Positions 10,101-19,116 are shown, numbered from the stretch's first letter. The stretch: DNA of 64,000 bases from an uncultured Aquimarina sp. (GCF_947495315.1 NZ_CANLYD010000003.1:186001-250000), one strand, 5' to 3'. Program-made: numbers and translations. The notes: generated by a model from the sequence alone, not told the origin.

Positions 10101-11009
10101 GTTGAATCAGGAACTGTTGTTGGTTCTATAGATATTCCTGTAACAGGACAATGGCATAGTTATAAGAAGTATTCTACTACAGTTTCTTTATCATCAGGAG
10201 AGAAAATACTTAGATTATCATTTAATGGAGGATTAGGATATTTATACAATATAGATAAAGTAGTAACTACAAAGATTCAACCTGTAGAACAAATAGTTAC
10301 TTTATCTCCAATACACGACGCATTTTTACAAGGATCTACAAGAAACAATTCTGATATGGTTCGTGTAGAGTTAAACAAAAGAACAGGATACTTGATGTTT
10401 GATCTTTCTTCTATCAACGGAACGATTACCAAGGCTGATCTTAAGTTTACGGTATACTCAGATGCAGGAAACGGAAACATAAGTGTCAATAAAGGTAATA
10501 GTAATAATTGGACAGAGACTAATTTATCTAGCTCCAATAAACCGGGTAAAGGTGTTCAATTAGGAACATTAAATGCTAATTTCCCAGTTGGTAGTACTAA
10601 GACGATACCGTTAAAGACAGCTCAGATTTCGGGTAATAAACTTTCATTAATTATAGATGCGCTTTCAGGTAATGATTTTGCATTTGCATCTAAGGAAAAT
10701 GGATCGGTTACTCAAGCTCAATTAGTTATTACTTATGATACTAATAGAGATGATAATCTTGATAATTCTAATGATATTACTTTTTATCCAAATCCTGTAG
10801 TCGATGTAATTAATATTTCTGGAGAAACTGCCGGTAAGACTATCAAAATGTATAATGCTATTGGAGTTCTTGTCAAAGAAGTAGTACTACAAGAAAGTCA
10901 AAACACCATCGATATGAGTGATTTATCATCAGGAATCTATATCGTCAATATTTTGGAAGCCGGTAAAACGAATAAAATTCTTTCTGCTAAGAAGGTATTG
11001 AAACGTTAA
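7119..11009 (+). CDS. DUF5060/DUF4038-like glycoside hydrolase with CBM6 and DNRLRE/CBM96-like modules, T9SS-secreted
   Basis: Signal peptide (1-21), a DUF5060 beta-sandwich (about 26-125), then a TIM-barrel of the DUF4038-like glycoside hydrolase group (about 140-520). Candidate catalytic acids are Glu360 or Glu361 (NLTEE, end of a strand) and Glu445 (NDEQG); this assignment is inferred. A small beta-sandwich closes the catalytic part (about 525-605), followed by a carbohydrate-binding module like those found at agarase C-termini (about 620-805), an Ig module (about 825-910), CBM6 (about 922-1045), a DNRLRE/CBM96-like domain (about 1055-1200) and a sorting domain (FYPNPV onward). Relatives act on marine or plant polysaccharides, but the substrate cannot be read from sequence. 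Residues from about 825 to the end are almost duplicated in the next gene. Confidence 0.78.
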   Translation: MKLTKLNVLLTFLFLGFLLQAQTPEGELKRWHKVTLTFNGPNTSETANPNPFSDYLLEVTFTHSGSNRNYKVPGYFAACGNAENNSCASGNKWRVHFTPDQTGTWNWSASFKSGSNVAINGGGSNAGFMNGDTGSFSIAESDKSGRDFRSKDLGRLKYVGEHYLRHIGTNPNNPNGNWFVKAGADAPENTLAYEDFDNTPNRGNRRKNWNPHQQDYVASDASGYTWDGGKGTELLGVVKYLSDKGVNAFSFLTLSLHGDDENVFPHLLKVPVSTYNGYNDGQQWNQGVHKDRFDVSKLAQWEKIFEYADKKGMYLHFKTMETENDNIMDNDNFGRQRKLYYRELIARFGHHLALNWNLTEETTIPDNVVKSTASYIKQQDPYDHNIVIHTYPGQQDQRYNPLLGNNSELTGASIQTDKSKVHNDVKRWLEKSRNAGKKWVVANDEQGNAQIGVDQDGKDDKLVRHQVLWGTLMAGGAGVEYYYGYSTGQTDLTAQNHRSRDGKYSDAARALQFFNNYLQDGLVNMVSSDGVTSDNNDYVLAKAGEIYAVYRPNGGATGLSLPSGNAEYNVQWYNPRGGSGLTNAATLGGNLVAPDNNDWVALIKKKDGGGTDPDQCVALEQNGIVAVEAEHFVDQSKVNDRKWYAQDGSAATPTPDPDPDHSSGASSGGYLEILPDTRVTHSDPLVNGVSFSNTPGQVAIINYKVKFTTPGKYFVWVRAHSTGSEDNGIHVGIDGNWPASGARMQWCAGKNQWTWESKQRTNANHCGEAEKIYIDVPSAGVHTISFSMREDGFEMDKFVLSKSYTKPTGNGPDEVLVDCGDENKPPQVSITSPTNGASFQIGQTIPLVANASDTDGTVSKVEFFINNNLAATEQVIPYETSTTIANPGNYTITAKATDNDGAVTTSQSVNITVEDDSVPPTDVIDIPGSFEAEEFELKSGSVRIENTPGTTSGKNLGYIKNGDFVDYTVNVDSSSEYTFDIYASSKGVGGKVDIVESGTVVGSIDIPVTGQWHSYKKYSTTVSLSSGEKILRLSFNGGLGYLYNIDKVVTTKIQPVEQIVTLSPIHDAFLQGSTRNNSDMVRVELNKRTGYLMFDLSSINGTITKADLKFTVYSDAGNGNISVNKGNSNNWTETNLSSSNKPGKGVQLGTLNANFPVGSTKTIPLKTAQISGNKLSLIIDALSGNDFAFASKENGSVTQAQLVITYDTNRDDNLDNSNDITFYPNPVVDVINISGETAGKTIKMYNAIGVLVKEVVLQESQNTIDMSDLSSGIYIVNILEAGKTNKILSAKKVLKR

Positions 11010-11109
11010 GTAAACCCCTTTAATCATTATCAAATCGATGATAAAATTTTAGGGATAGAAGAGTAATAAACGATTTATATTTGATATCGCTTATTATCAA
11101 CCTAGGAGA

Positions 11110-11165
11110 TAATAACACAATTCGGAATGATTAATAATCATTTCTGGGATTGTGTTATTATTTCT
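11110..11165 (+). terminator. Long hairpin terminator
   Basis: The arms AATAACACAA and TTGTGTTATT enclose a second inner palindrome built on AATGATTA/TAATCATT, giving a long hairpin about 100 bases after the DUF5060 gene, followed by TTATTTCTT. Confidence 0.6.
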
Positions 11166-11229
11166 TATTATAGATTCTTAAAACTCTTTAGATTTTATTC
11201 GAATTGATAAAACAAATATGTTTTTAATC

Positions 11230-13500
11230 ATGAAAAATAATACAAATCTATTATTAATCTTGTTGTTATGTTTTGTAACGATAAGCGTTTTTGCACAACC
11301 AACTCCCCCAACTGGAAAAAAGTGGGAAAAAATAGACGTGATGTCTGATGAATTTAACGGTTCCTCTCTTAACAGCTCTAAATGGGCAATAAATAGTCCT
11401 CAATGGGAAGGTAGACGACCTGCTAGATTTGAAACGTCTTCTGTATCTGTTTCAGATGGAAATCTAAAAATTTCAGCTTCAAAAAAAACAAACCCATTTA
11501 ATGGATGGACACACAATGGTGGTCTTGTTAGGTCTACAACAAGGAATACCTATGGATATTATGAAGCACGTATGAAAGGTAATAAAACCTTTATGTCTTC
11601 TACTTTTTGGTTAATCAATAAACGTAATGAAGGTACTGGTTGTGATATTAGAACCACAGAATTAGATATTACCGAGACGGTAGGGGTTAATTCTAATGGA
11701 GCAAATTGGGTGAATAATATGATCATAAATATGAACTCTAATACACATAGTAGAGGGACTAATTGTAATAGTACACCAGTAGGTCAACAAGGAAACAAAG
11801 CTCCTCTTGGAGAAGAATCATGGAAGAATTATCATACCTATGGGGTTTGGTGGAAAAGTAAAAGTGAAATTTTATTCTATTTGGATAATGAATTTGTTGG
11901 GCAAATTAAACCGCCAGCAGACTTTAATCTTCCTATGTACTTGCGCATGGTAGTAGAAACATATGATTGGAATCCTCCAAAAGACGGACAAGATGGAATG
12001 AATAACTCCCTTAATAATCGTACTACATATTATGATTGGGTTCGTTCGTACAGATTAGTGGAAGATAATAACCCTAATAATCCACCATCGGTAAGACTTA
12101 CATCTCCTGTAAACGGAGCTAATTTCGAAATAGGTCAAAGCATTCCTTTAATTGCGAATGCATCTGATACTGATGGAACAATTACTAAAGTTGAATTTTT
12201 TATGAATAACAACCTGGTAGCCACGGAGCAAATCATACCTTATGAAACCTCTACCTCGATAGCTAATCCTGGTAGTTATGTAATAACGGCTAAAGCTACA
12301 GATAATAATGGTGCAGTTACCACATCACAATCGGTGAACATTACTATTAAGGATGACTCAGTTCCACCAGTGGACGTTATTAGCATTCCCGGATCATTTG
12401 AAGCAGAAGATTTTGAGTCAAAAGGAGGAAGTGTTCGTATCGAAAACACTCCAGGAACAACTTCTAGTAAAAATTTAGGATATATTAAAAATGGAGATTT
12501 TACCAATTACATTGTAAATGCAGCTTCAACTGGTCAATATAGAGTAGATGTATACGCTTCTAGTCAAGGAACTGGAGGAAAAGTAGATATTCTGGAATCA
12601 GGTTCTGTTGTAGGTTCAATAAATATTCCAGTTACAGGACAATGGCATAGTTATAAGAAATATTCTACTATGGTTTCTCTATCTTCAGGAGAAAAAATGC
12701 TTAGATTATCGTTTAAAGGAAGATCAGGTTATTTATATAATATTGATAAAGTAGTAACAACAAAGATTCAACCTGTAGAACAAACGATTACTTTATCTCC
12801 AATCCATGATGCTTATCTACAAGGGTCAACTCGGTATAATTCTGATATGCTTCGTATTGAAAAAAATAATCGTTCGGGATATTTGATGTTCGATCTTTCT
12901 TCAATCAATGGAAGCATAACAAAAGCAGATCTTAAATTTACAGTATATTCTGACGCAGGAAACGGTAACGTTACTGTCCATAAAGGAAACAATAATAATT
13001 GGATGGAAACTAATTTATCTAATTCTAATAAACCTGGAAAAGGAACTCAATTAGGAACGTTAAACTCTAATTTCCCAATAGGTAGTGCTAAAACAATACC
13101 ATTGAAAACAGCTCAGATTTCAGAAAATAGACTTTCATTAATTATTGATGCACTTTCAGGTAATGACTTTGCATTTGCATCCAAAGAAAACGGATCTGTG
13201 TCAAAACCTACATTGGTAATTACATATACTACTAATAGAGCTAATGTTGATAATGCCAATAATATTAAGTTGTATCCCAATCCTGTGATAAATACAATTA
13301 GTTTTTCTGGAAATGATATGAAAGATAAAATTATTAAAGTATTTAATGTTACAGGAGTATTGATGAAGGAAGTTGTCTTAAAAGATAGTCAAAATACTAT
13401 AGATATAAGTGATCTGTCTTCAGGGTATTATATTATCAACGTTTTAGAAGCAGGAAAAACGAATAAAGTAATCGCTTCTAAAAAAGTGATTAAACAATAA
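11230..13500 (+). CDS. GH16 endo-galactanase (agarase/porphyranase branch) with CBM6 and DNRLRE modules, T9SS-secreted
   Basis: Start chosen at 11230, which gives a clean signal peptide (MKNNTNLLLILLL to FAQ); an ATG at 11218 would add four residues. The GH16 domain covers about residues 22-275. Its active site is ELDITE, i.e. Glu144, Asp146, Glu149 from this start: the ExDxxE (beta-bulge) form found in beta-agarases, porphyranases and kappa-carrageenases, not the laminarinase ExDxE form. Then come an Ig module, CBM6, a DNRLRE/CBM96-like domain and a sorting domain (LYPNPV). The 3' half from about 12085 closely matches the preceding gene at protein level. Likely product: an endo-acting enzyme on agar-type galactans; agarose versus porphyran is not decidable here. 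Confidence 0.85.
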   Translation: MKNNTNLLLILLLCFVTISVFAQPTPPTGKKWEKIDVMSDEFNGSSLNSSKWAINSPQWEGRRPARFETSSVSVSDGNLKISASKKTNPFNGWTHNGGLVRSTTRNTYGYYEARMKGNKTFMSSTFWLINKRNEGTGCDIRTTELDITETVGVNSNGANWVNNMIINMNSNTHSRGTNCNSTPVGQQGNKAPLGEESWKNYHTYGVWWKSKSEILFYLDNEFVGQIKPPADFNLPMYLRMVVETYDWNPPKDGQDGMNNSLNNRTTYYDWVRSYRLVEDNNPNNPPSVRLTSPVNGANFEIGQSIPLIANASDTDGTITKVEFFMNNNLVATEQIIPYETSTSIANPGSYVITAKATDNNGAVTTSQSVNITIKDDSVPPVDVISIPGSFEAEDFESKGGSVRIENTPGTTSSKNLGYIKNGDFTNYIVNAASTGQYRVDVYASSQGTGGKVDILESGSVVGSINIPVTGQWHSYKKYSTMVSLSSGEKMLRLSFKGRSGYLYNIDKVVTTKIQPVEQTITLSPIHDAYLQGSTRYNSDMLRIEKNNRSGYLMFDLSSINGSITKADLKFTVYSDAGNGNVTVHKGNNNNWMETNLSNSNKPGKGTQLGTLNSNFPIGSAKTIPLKTAQISENRLSLIIDALSGNDFAFASKENGSVSKPTLVITYTTNRANVDNANNIKLYPNPVINTISFSGNDMKDKIIKVFNVTGVLMKEVVLKDSQNTIDISDLSSGYYIINVLEAGKTNKVIASKKVIKQ

Positions 13501-13857
13501 TTTAACCACAAACTCAACTTTGGGAAAGGGCTGTCTGAATAGGGCAGCCTTTTCTTTACATTTAATTAATGCGTAATACCCCAATTATGTTTTGTCTTGA
13601 AGATGAAAGTTTTTTTTACTTATACACATAAAATAAATATTACATAGCTATAATTAGGATAAGCTTACCGCATAAATGTTATAGTTAATTGTAGGAATTT
13701 GTATAAAGAAATAGTAGGATATTCTTATAACTATCTTAACAATGAAATATTAAGTAAGAAACTTTACAATAATCAATTTATCGCTGTCGTTTGAGGGCTA
13801 TTATACTAACAAAGCAAATATTTAACTAACAAATTGTAAACACAAATCACTTTTGAA
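13501..13857 (+). other. Intergenic region between GH16 and GH9 genes
   Basis: Contains the GH16 terminator near its start and then an AT-rich leader for the GH9 gene, ending in an A/C-rich untranslated stretch with repeated ACTAACAAA words (about 13806-13832). No ORF of note and no certain promoter element. Confidence 0.4.
13525..13556 (+). terminator. Intrinsic terminator after GH16 gene
   Basis: Stem AAAGGGCTGTC / GGGCAGCCTTTT with one bulge and a TTTTCTTT tail, 25 bases after the stop. The sequence from ACAAACTCAACT through this hairpin recurs at 16325-16376. Confidence 0.75.
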
Positions 13858-16029
13858 ATGAAAAAAAGTCAACAAAACTTATTTTTATTGTTTTTCGCAT
13901 TATGCCTTGGACAATACATTATTGCACAACACAATTACGGAGAAGCATTACAAAAATCAATCTTATTTTATGAGGCTCAACAATCAGGGGTATTGCCAGA
14001 TTGGAATAGAATTAGCTGGCGAAGTGATGCTGGTGTAAATGATGGTCAAGATGTAGGACTGGACTTAACTGGAGGATGGTTTGACGCAGGAGACCATATC
14101 AAATTTGGTTTTCCTATGGCATTTTCTGTAACTGCATTAAACTGGGGTTTTCTAGAATACAAAGATGGTTATGATGCCGTAAATCAGACGGAACACTTTA
14201 AGCGAAACATTAAATGGGTAACTGATTATTTTATTAAATGTCACCCTACTAAGTTCGAATTTTATGCTCAAGTTTCTAAAAAAGGACAGGATCATAGTTT
14301 TTGGATGCCAGCAGAAATGATTGATGTTCATCCTCAGTATGGAGAAAGAGAGTCTTTTAAATTAGATACGAGTCATCCGGGAACAGAGGTGGTTTGTGAA
14401 ACGGCAGCTGCATTAGCGTCTGCTAGTATTATTTTTAAAGATACCGATCCTGCTTATAGCGCTACCTTATTACAACACGCTAAAGATTTATATGAATTTG
14501 GCGAAACTTATAAAGGAAAATATACAGAAGAAGGAGGAATCCCTGCTGTAGGTACGTATTCTTCGGGTGGATATGAAGATGAATTATCTTGGGGCGCGTT
14601 ATGGCTATATAAGGCAACCGGTGATAATACATACCTTCAAAAAGCAGAAACAAATTATTCTGAACCAGACTATTTATGGAGCTTTGTTTGGGATGATAAA
14701 CGATATGGAAATATGGTTTTATTGGCCCAAATTACAGGCAAACAAAACTATATAGATAACGTAGAAAGACATCTTCAATTTTGGGTTGATAATGGAAATG
14801 GAGTGACATATTCTCCAGGAGGACAAGCGCACCTAACCCAATGGGGATCATTACGTCATTCAATGAATGCAGCTTTAACAGCCTTGATCTATAGTGATAA
14901 TATCGATTCTCCTAATAAGGAAGTATACCACGATTTCGCAGTAGATCAAATTAAATATGCACTGGGAGATAACCCTAATAATAGAAGTTTGGTTACTGGT
15001 TTTGGGGTAAATCCACCAACAAAACCACACCATAGAGGACAACATTCTAGTTGGACGAGAAGTGAGAGTATTCCGGAAGAGTCCAGACATACCTTATGGG
15101 GAGCTCTTATGGGTGGACCAGGAAGCCCTGACGATGTATTTGTCGAAAATCGTTCTGATTTTCAAGCAAACGAAGTGGCTTGTGATTACAATGCCTGCTA
15201 TCAGGGGGTATTGGCAAGAATGGTTATGGAATTTGGAGGAACAGCGTTAAGTAATTTTCCACAAGAAGAAACTGCCGGGGTTGAGTTTTTAAATGAAACA
15301 AAGATCAATAGTGAGTCCGGAAGATTTACGGAATTAGCAATCTGGTTGAATAATAGATCGGCTTGGCCTGCAAGAATACCTGGTAGTCTTACAGCTCGCT
15401 ATTTTATTGATATTACAGAAGGAGTAGATGCAGGATACGCTCCTGATGATTATGAAATTACAGCTAGAGGTAATGGAAGTGCTACAGGAGGATTACAACC
15501 TTGGAATCCTGAGAATAATATTTATTATGTTGAAGTAGCTATTGATCAAAATAATATGCCTTTCCCTGGTGGTCAAGGAGAGCATAGGAAAGAGATTCAA
15601 GTGAGAGTTTCTGTTCCGAATAATGCCCCTGAAAGCGCCTGGGATCCTTCTAATGATTTTTCTTACGAAGGTTTAAGCAATGCGCTTACTGAATCTGAAC
15701 AAGTTCCTATTTATGCAGATGGAGTATTGGTATGGGGGTCAGAACCCTCAGCCTCATTATCTGTTGATGAATTCAATAAATCTGGACTTGTAGTATACCC
15801 AAATCCATCAGAAGATATATTAAATGTAGCTGGTAATACTTCAGTATTGCAAAACGGAAAAATTGTAATCTCCGGAATTCTAGGTAATACAATTTATAAT
15901 AGATCGTTAACAAATACCATTGCCGGTGTGGTGACTATCAATACATCTGATTTTGCGTCTGGGATTTATTTTCTTAATGTGACTACAGAAGAAGGTAAGC
16001 GTTTGACTTCTAGATTTATAAAGAAATGA
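13858..16029 (+). CDS. GH9 endoglucanase with CBM3c-like module, T9SS-secreted
   Basis: Signal peptide (1-23) followed by a GH9 alpha/alpha barrel (about 25-460). The diagnostic residues are present: Asp76 and Asp79 in GGWFDAGDH and the catalytic Glu439 in NEVACDYNA. A CBM3 module (about 465-645) follows directly, the order typical of processive GH9 endoglucanases with CBM3c, and then a sorting domain (VYPNPS). Known role: hydrolysis of beta-1,4-glucan, often processive when fused to CBM3c. It is last in the polysaccharidase block and is followed by a perfect hairpin terminator. The GH9 assignment is firm; processivity is inferred. Confidence 0.92.
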   Translation: MKKSQQNLFLLFFALCLGQYIIAQHNYGEALQKSILFYEAQQSGVLPDWNRISWRSDAGVNDGQDVGLDLTGGWFDAGDHIKFGFPMAFSVTALNWGFLEYKDGYDAVNQTEHFKRNIKWVTDYFIKCHPTKFEFYAQVSKKGQDHSFWMPAEMIDVHPQYGERESFKLDTSHPGTEVVCETAAALASASIIFKDTDPAYSATLLQHAKDLYEFGETYKGKYTEEGGIPAVGTYSSGGYEDELSWGALWLYKATGDNTYLQKAETNYSEPDYLWSFVWDDKRYGNMVLLAQITGKQNYIDNVERHLQFWVDNGNGVTYSPGGQAHLTQWGSLRHSMNAALTALIYSDNIDSPNKEVYHDFAVDQIKYALGDNPNNRSLVTGFGVNPPTKPHHRGQHSSWTRSESIPEESRHTLWGALMGGPGSPDDVFVENRSDFQANEVACDYNACYQGVLARMVMEFGGTALSNFPQEETAGVEFLNETKINSESGRFTELAIWLNNRSAWPARIPGSLTARYFIDITEGVDAGYAPDDYEITARGNGSATGGLQPWNPENNIYYVEVAIDQNNMPFPGGQGEHRKEIQVRVSVPNNAPESAWDPSNDFSYEGLSNALTESEQVPIYADGVLVWGSEPSASLSVDEFNKSGLVVYPNPSEDILNVAGNTSVLQNGKIVISGILGNTIYNRSLTNTIAGVVTINTSDFASGIYFLNVTTEEGKRLTSRFIKK

Positions 16030-16074
16030 AAAAGATCTAGCCCCAATTAATCGATAAACCGTATAATAAGAATT

Positions 16075-16112
16075 AAAGCTGAACAATGATATCATTGTTC
16101 AGCTTTTTTAAG
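16075..16112 (+). terminator. Perfect palindromic terminator after GH9 gene
   Basis: A 32-bp perfect palindrome (16 bp per arm, centred on GATATC) followed by TTTTTT; a strong intrinsic terminator. Confidence 0.85.
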
Positions 16113-16340
16113 TTTAAGGATAATTCCGTTGCCATTTTTGATATGAAAATTTTGTGTGTATAGATTTGATATTCCATATTAAATTGTGAAACGAATTCTT
16201 TTTGATTAGGCGCGTATTCTAGTTTTAAGACTTCAAATAATAACTTTAAATCATAAGTTGGCTAGTTAGCGAACTATTTTAGCGTTTTGATAGATAGGAT
16301 TTAGTAAAACTAACTAAATTATAAACAAACTCAACTATAG

Positions 16341-16376
16341 AAAAGGCTGTTCTTATAATGGACAGCCTTTTCTTTT
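16341..16376 (+). terminator. Orphan terminator copy
   Basis: Stem AAAAGGCTGT / ACAGCCTTTT followed by TCTTTT. It closely resembles the GH16 terminator at 13525-13556 but has no gene directly upstream. Confidence 0.7.
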
Positions 16377-16423
16377 GCTATAAAGTTGAGTTAATGATTA
16401 GATATATCAAAATTGAATCTCCT

Positions 16424-16431
16424 TATCTTTG
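16424..16431 (+). promoter_or_regulatory. Putative -7 box of the MATE gene
   Basis: TATCTTTG fits the Bacteroidetes -7 consensus TAnnTTTG and lies 19 bases before the ATG, implying a very short leader. No convincing -33 element was found. Confidence 0.4.
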
Positions 16432-16450
16432 GCAGCTCTAAAAAGAAATA

Positions 16451-17839
16451 ATGTTACAACAATACACAAAAGAATTTAATTACAATCTAAGGTTGGCAGC
16501 ACCCGTTATGCTGGGAATGTTAGGGCATACTTTTGTGGGATTAATTGATAACATTATGGTTGGACAGTTGGGTACCGCAGAATTAGCAGCGGTATCTCTT
16601 GGAAATAGTTTTATGTTTATTGCCATGTCATTAGGGATTGGATTTTCTACAGCAATTACCCCTCTTGTAGCAGAGGCAGACGGAGAGGATAATTTTAATA
16701 AGGGTAAATCCGCATTTAAACATGGATTGTTTTTATGTACTACATTAGGAGTAATTTTATTCCTTGGAGTATTAGTTGCGAAACCGCTTATGTATTTAAT
16801 GAAACAACCGGTTGAGGTTGTAGAGTTGGCAATTCCTTATCTTGATTTAGTCGCTGTTTCTTTAATTCCTTTAATAGTTTTTCAGGCTTTTAAACAGTTT
16901 TCTGATGGATTATCTATGACAAGGTATCCAATGTATGCAACTCTGGTTGCTAATATTGTAAATGTGGTTTTAAATTATTTATTGATTTTTGGAAAATTTG
17001 GTTTTCCTGAGATGGGTATTGTTGGAGCCGCAGTTGGTACATTAGTGTCTAGGTTGATTATGGTGTTATTTTTATGGATTTTTCTCAAATACAAAGAAAA
17101 GTCAAAAGCATACGTTACCAACATTAAATTCTTCATTCTTCAGAGTAGTATGCTAAAAAAAATAGTAACACTAGGTTTTCCTTCTGCATTACAGATGTTT
17201 TTTGAAGTTGCTATTTTTACTTCGGCTATTTGGATTTCAGGAATTTTAGGTAAAAATCCACAAGCAGCTAATCAAATAGCTTTAAATCTATCAGCAATGA
17301 CCTTTATGGTAGCTATGGGATTGAGTGTGGCGGCGATGGTGCGTGTAGGGAATCAAAAAGGACTATTACAGTATAAGGAATTAAGAAGAATTGCATTTTC
17401 AATTTTTTTACTAACATTTTTGATCGAAATCGTATTCGCTTTATGTTTTATTATTTTTAATAACATATTACCTGAGATTTATCTAGACGTTAATGATGTG
17501 GAGAATTTTGCGGACAATACAGAGGTAATCGGTATTGCAGCTAAACTTTTGATAATTGCTGCTTTGTTTCAGATATCTGATGGTATACAAGTGGTCGTTC
17601 TTGGTGCGCTTAGAGGTTTGCAGGATGTGAAAATACCTACTGTAATCACTTTTTTTGCATATTGGATTATAGGTTTTCCAATAAGTTATTATTTAGGTTT
17701 ACATACAGAATACAAGAGTTCAGGGATATGGATAGGGTTATTGGCAGGCTTAACAGCATCAGCAATATTACTGTATATTAGATTTAATTATTTGAGTAAA
17801 GATTTAGTGCTAAAAAAAGGTAATGTAACTTCATTGTAA
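16451..17839 (+). CDS. MATE family multidrug/Na+ efflux transporter
   Basis: A 462-residue integral membrane protein with about 12 hydrophobic segments arranged as two similar halves, and the MATE N-terminal signature (APVMLGMLGHTFVGLIDNI). Length and topology fit NorM-type exporters, which drive cationic drugs out using Na+ or H+ gradients. It stands alone behind its own putative promoter, next to the cellulase block but with no obvious functional link. Substrate unknown. Confidence 0.9.
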   Translation: MLQQYTKEFNYNLRLAAPVMLGMLGHTFVGLIDNIMVGQLGTAELAAVSLGNSFMFIAMSLGIGFSTAITPLVAEADGEDNFNKGKSAFKHGLFLCTTLGVILFLGVLVAKPLMYLMKQPVEVVELAIPYLDLVAVSLIPLIVFQAFKQFSDGLSMTRYPMYATLVANIVNVVLNYLLIFGKFGFPEMGIVGAAVGTLVSRLIMVLFLWIFLKYKEKSKAYVTNIKFFILQSSMLKKIVTLGFPSALQMFFEVAIFTSAIWISGILGKNPQAANQIALNLSAMTFMVAMGLSVAAMVRVGNQKGLLQYKELRRIAFSIFLLTFLIEIVFALCFIIFNNILPEIYLDVNDVENFADNTEVIGIAAKLLIIAALFQISDGIQVVVLGALRGLQDVKIPTVITFFAYWIIGFPISYYLGLHTEYKSSGIWIGLLAGLTASAILLYIRFNYLSKDLVLKKGNVTSL

Positions 17840-17981
17840 TAATCTTTTTTAATAGTTACAATATAGAGAGTTTTACTCCGTTTCTTTTTTTGGACTAGTT
17901 TTTGTTACTTGTCAAAGTATATTTCATATTAAGAAATATTTAACTATATTTCGAATATAACTAAAACCGAAAAGAAAAGAG

Positions 17982-19052
17982 ATGAATAGCCCAAAATCTA
18001 ACCTTTACCTTTTACTTATTGTAATTTTTTCTATAGGCCTTAGCAATAAAGCCTTATCACAGAATTTAATTCCAAATCCAAGTTTTGAAAACACAAATGC
18101 AGCAGTCAAAAAACTAAAACATGAGATGCGAAATTTTGGTGTTATGGCCAATTGGAAAGCATTGACTAATTCTCCAGATGCACATCATCCAGGAGTAAGT
18201 GAAGTAAAGTTCGATCATAAAGCTCCAGGTTTTTTAAAACAATTTGGTTCTCAAGAACCAAGAACAGGAGAATCAAAAGTAGGATTATATGTGACTGGTA
18301 ATAATACAAAAGAATCCATTGTAGCCAAACTGGTTAGTCCTTTAAAGGCTGGAAAATACTATTATTTTCATATGTATGTCTCTCTAGGAGAAGGAAGAGT
18401 AAGTAATTCTTGTACTTCTTCAATTGGATCTTATTTTACAGCTAGAGTTCCTAGATTTACCGAAACATCTAAATATAAATTGCATATAGAATCATCAGAG
18501 ATGATTTGTGATACCAAAGAATGGACTAAGGTTTGTGGTGTTTATAGAGCCAAAGGAACAGAGAAGTATATTTCGCTTGGTTATTTTTCGGATAATCCGA
18601 ATGGAAAATCCTTAAAAGGTGGACCATTTAGCGATGCATATTATTATATAGACGATGTAGAATTAAGAGAAATGCAAGATGTGCAAGGTGTAGCTGTAGA
18701 TAATATTTGTAATATGGCTTTAGACTTTTCTGATATTGAATATTTAATAGGTGAAAGTGAAGTATATGAAGAAATCAAAGCTGCATTAGATTCATATTTA
18801 CAATACCTTAAAGTATTCAAATTTGATAGTATCAAGATAGTCGGACACGCTAATGATTCTGAAATTGAGTTTGAAAATGAAATTCTTTCATCCGCAAGAG
18901 CAGGTTTTGTTAGAGAATATTTGGTGGAAAATGGAATAGATGAAACCTTAATCGAGCATATTGGAATTAGTAATACAGAACCTAAAGAGGGAGAAGGTAT
19001 TGATAATACAGAATTGGGTTCTAACGCTAGAGTACAGATTATTATAGAATAG
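17982..19052 (+). CDS. Secreted OmpA-domain protein
   Basis: Signal peptide (1-27). Residues about 28-225 form a beta-rich domain beginning LIPNPSFE, a start typical of carbohydrate-binding-like or DUF-type domains in Bacteroidetes surface proteins, with several cysteines. Residues about 240-356 match the OmpA C-terminal peptidoglycan-binding fold (KIVGHANDSE, then SSARAGFVREYLVENGI and SNARVQIIIE). Expected location: periplasm or outer membrane, tethered to peptidoglycan. A strong palindromic terminator follows. The N-terminal ligand is unknown. Confidence 0.8.
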   Translation: MNSPKSNLYLLLIVIFSIGLSNKALSQNLIPNPSFENTNAAVKKLKHEMRNFGVMANWKALTNSPDAHHPGVSEVKFDHKAPGFLKQFGSQEPRTGESKVGLYVTGNNTKESIVAKLVSPLKAGKYYYFHMYVSLGEGRVSNSCTSSIGSYFTARVPRFTETSKYKLHIESSEMICDTKEWTKVCGVYRAKGTEKYISLGYFSDNPNGKSLKGGPFSDAYYYIDDVELREMQDVQGVAVDNICNMALDFSDIEYLIGESEVYEEIKAALDSYLQYLKVFKFDSIKIVGHANDSEIEFENEILSSARAGFVREYLVENGIDETLIEHIGISNTEPKEGEGIDNTELGSNARVQIIIE

Positions 19053-19077
19053 AGATTAGAAAATAATAGATATATTG

Positions 19078-19110
19078 AAGAGGTAAATTTTAAATTAAAA
19101 TTTACCTCTT
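19078..19110. terminator. Palindromic terminator
   Basis: AAGAGGTAAATTTTA pairs with TAAAATTTACCTCTT (33 bp overall) just after the OmpA-domain gene; a T-rich stretch follows. Confidence 0.75.
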
Positions 19111-19116
19111 GTTGTT

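Larger units (their letters stand above)
16030..16450 (+). other. Intergenic region with two terminators and a leader-like segment
   Basis: After the GH9 terminator (16075-16106) there is a stretch (about 16187-16320) with GAATTCT, AGTTTTAA and CTAGTTA words like those before the DUF5060 gene. It runs straight into a second terminator (16341-16371) that copies the one behind the GH16 gene. No ORF lies between, so this may be the scar of a lost gene. The MATE promoter follows. Confidence 0.45.

Noticed and set aside
9595..13500. Direct repeat that could be the ends of a composite transposon
   Set aside because: The repeated parts are coding C-terminal modules with no transposase or terminal inverted repeats.
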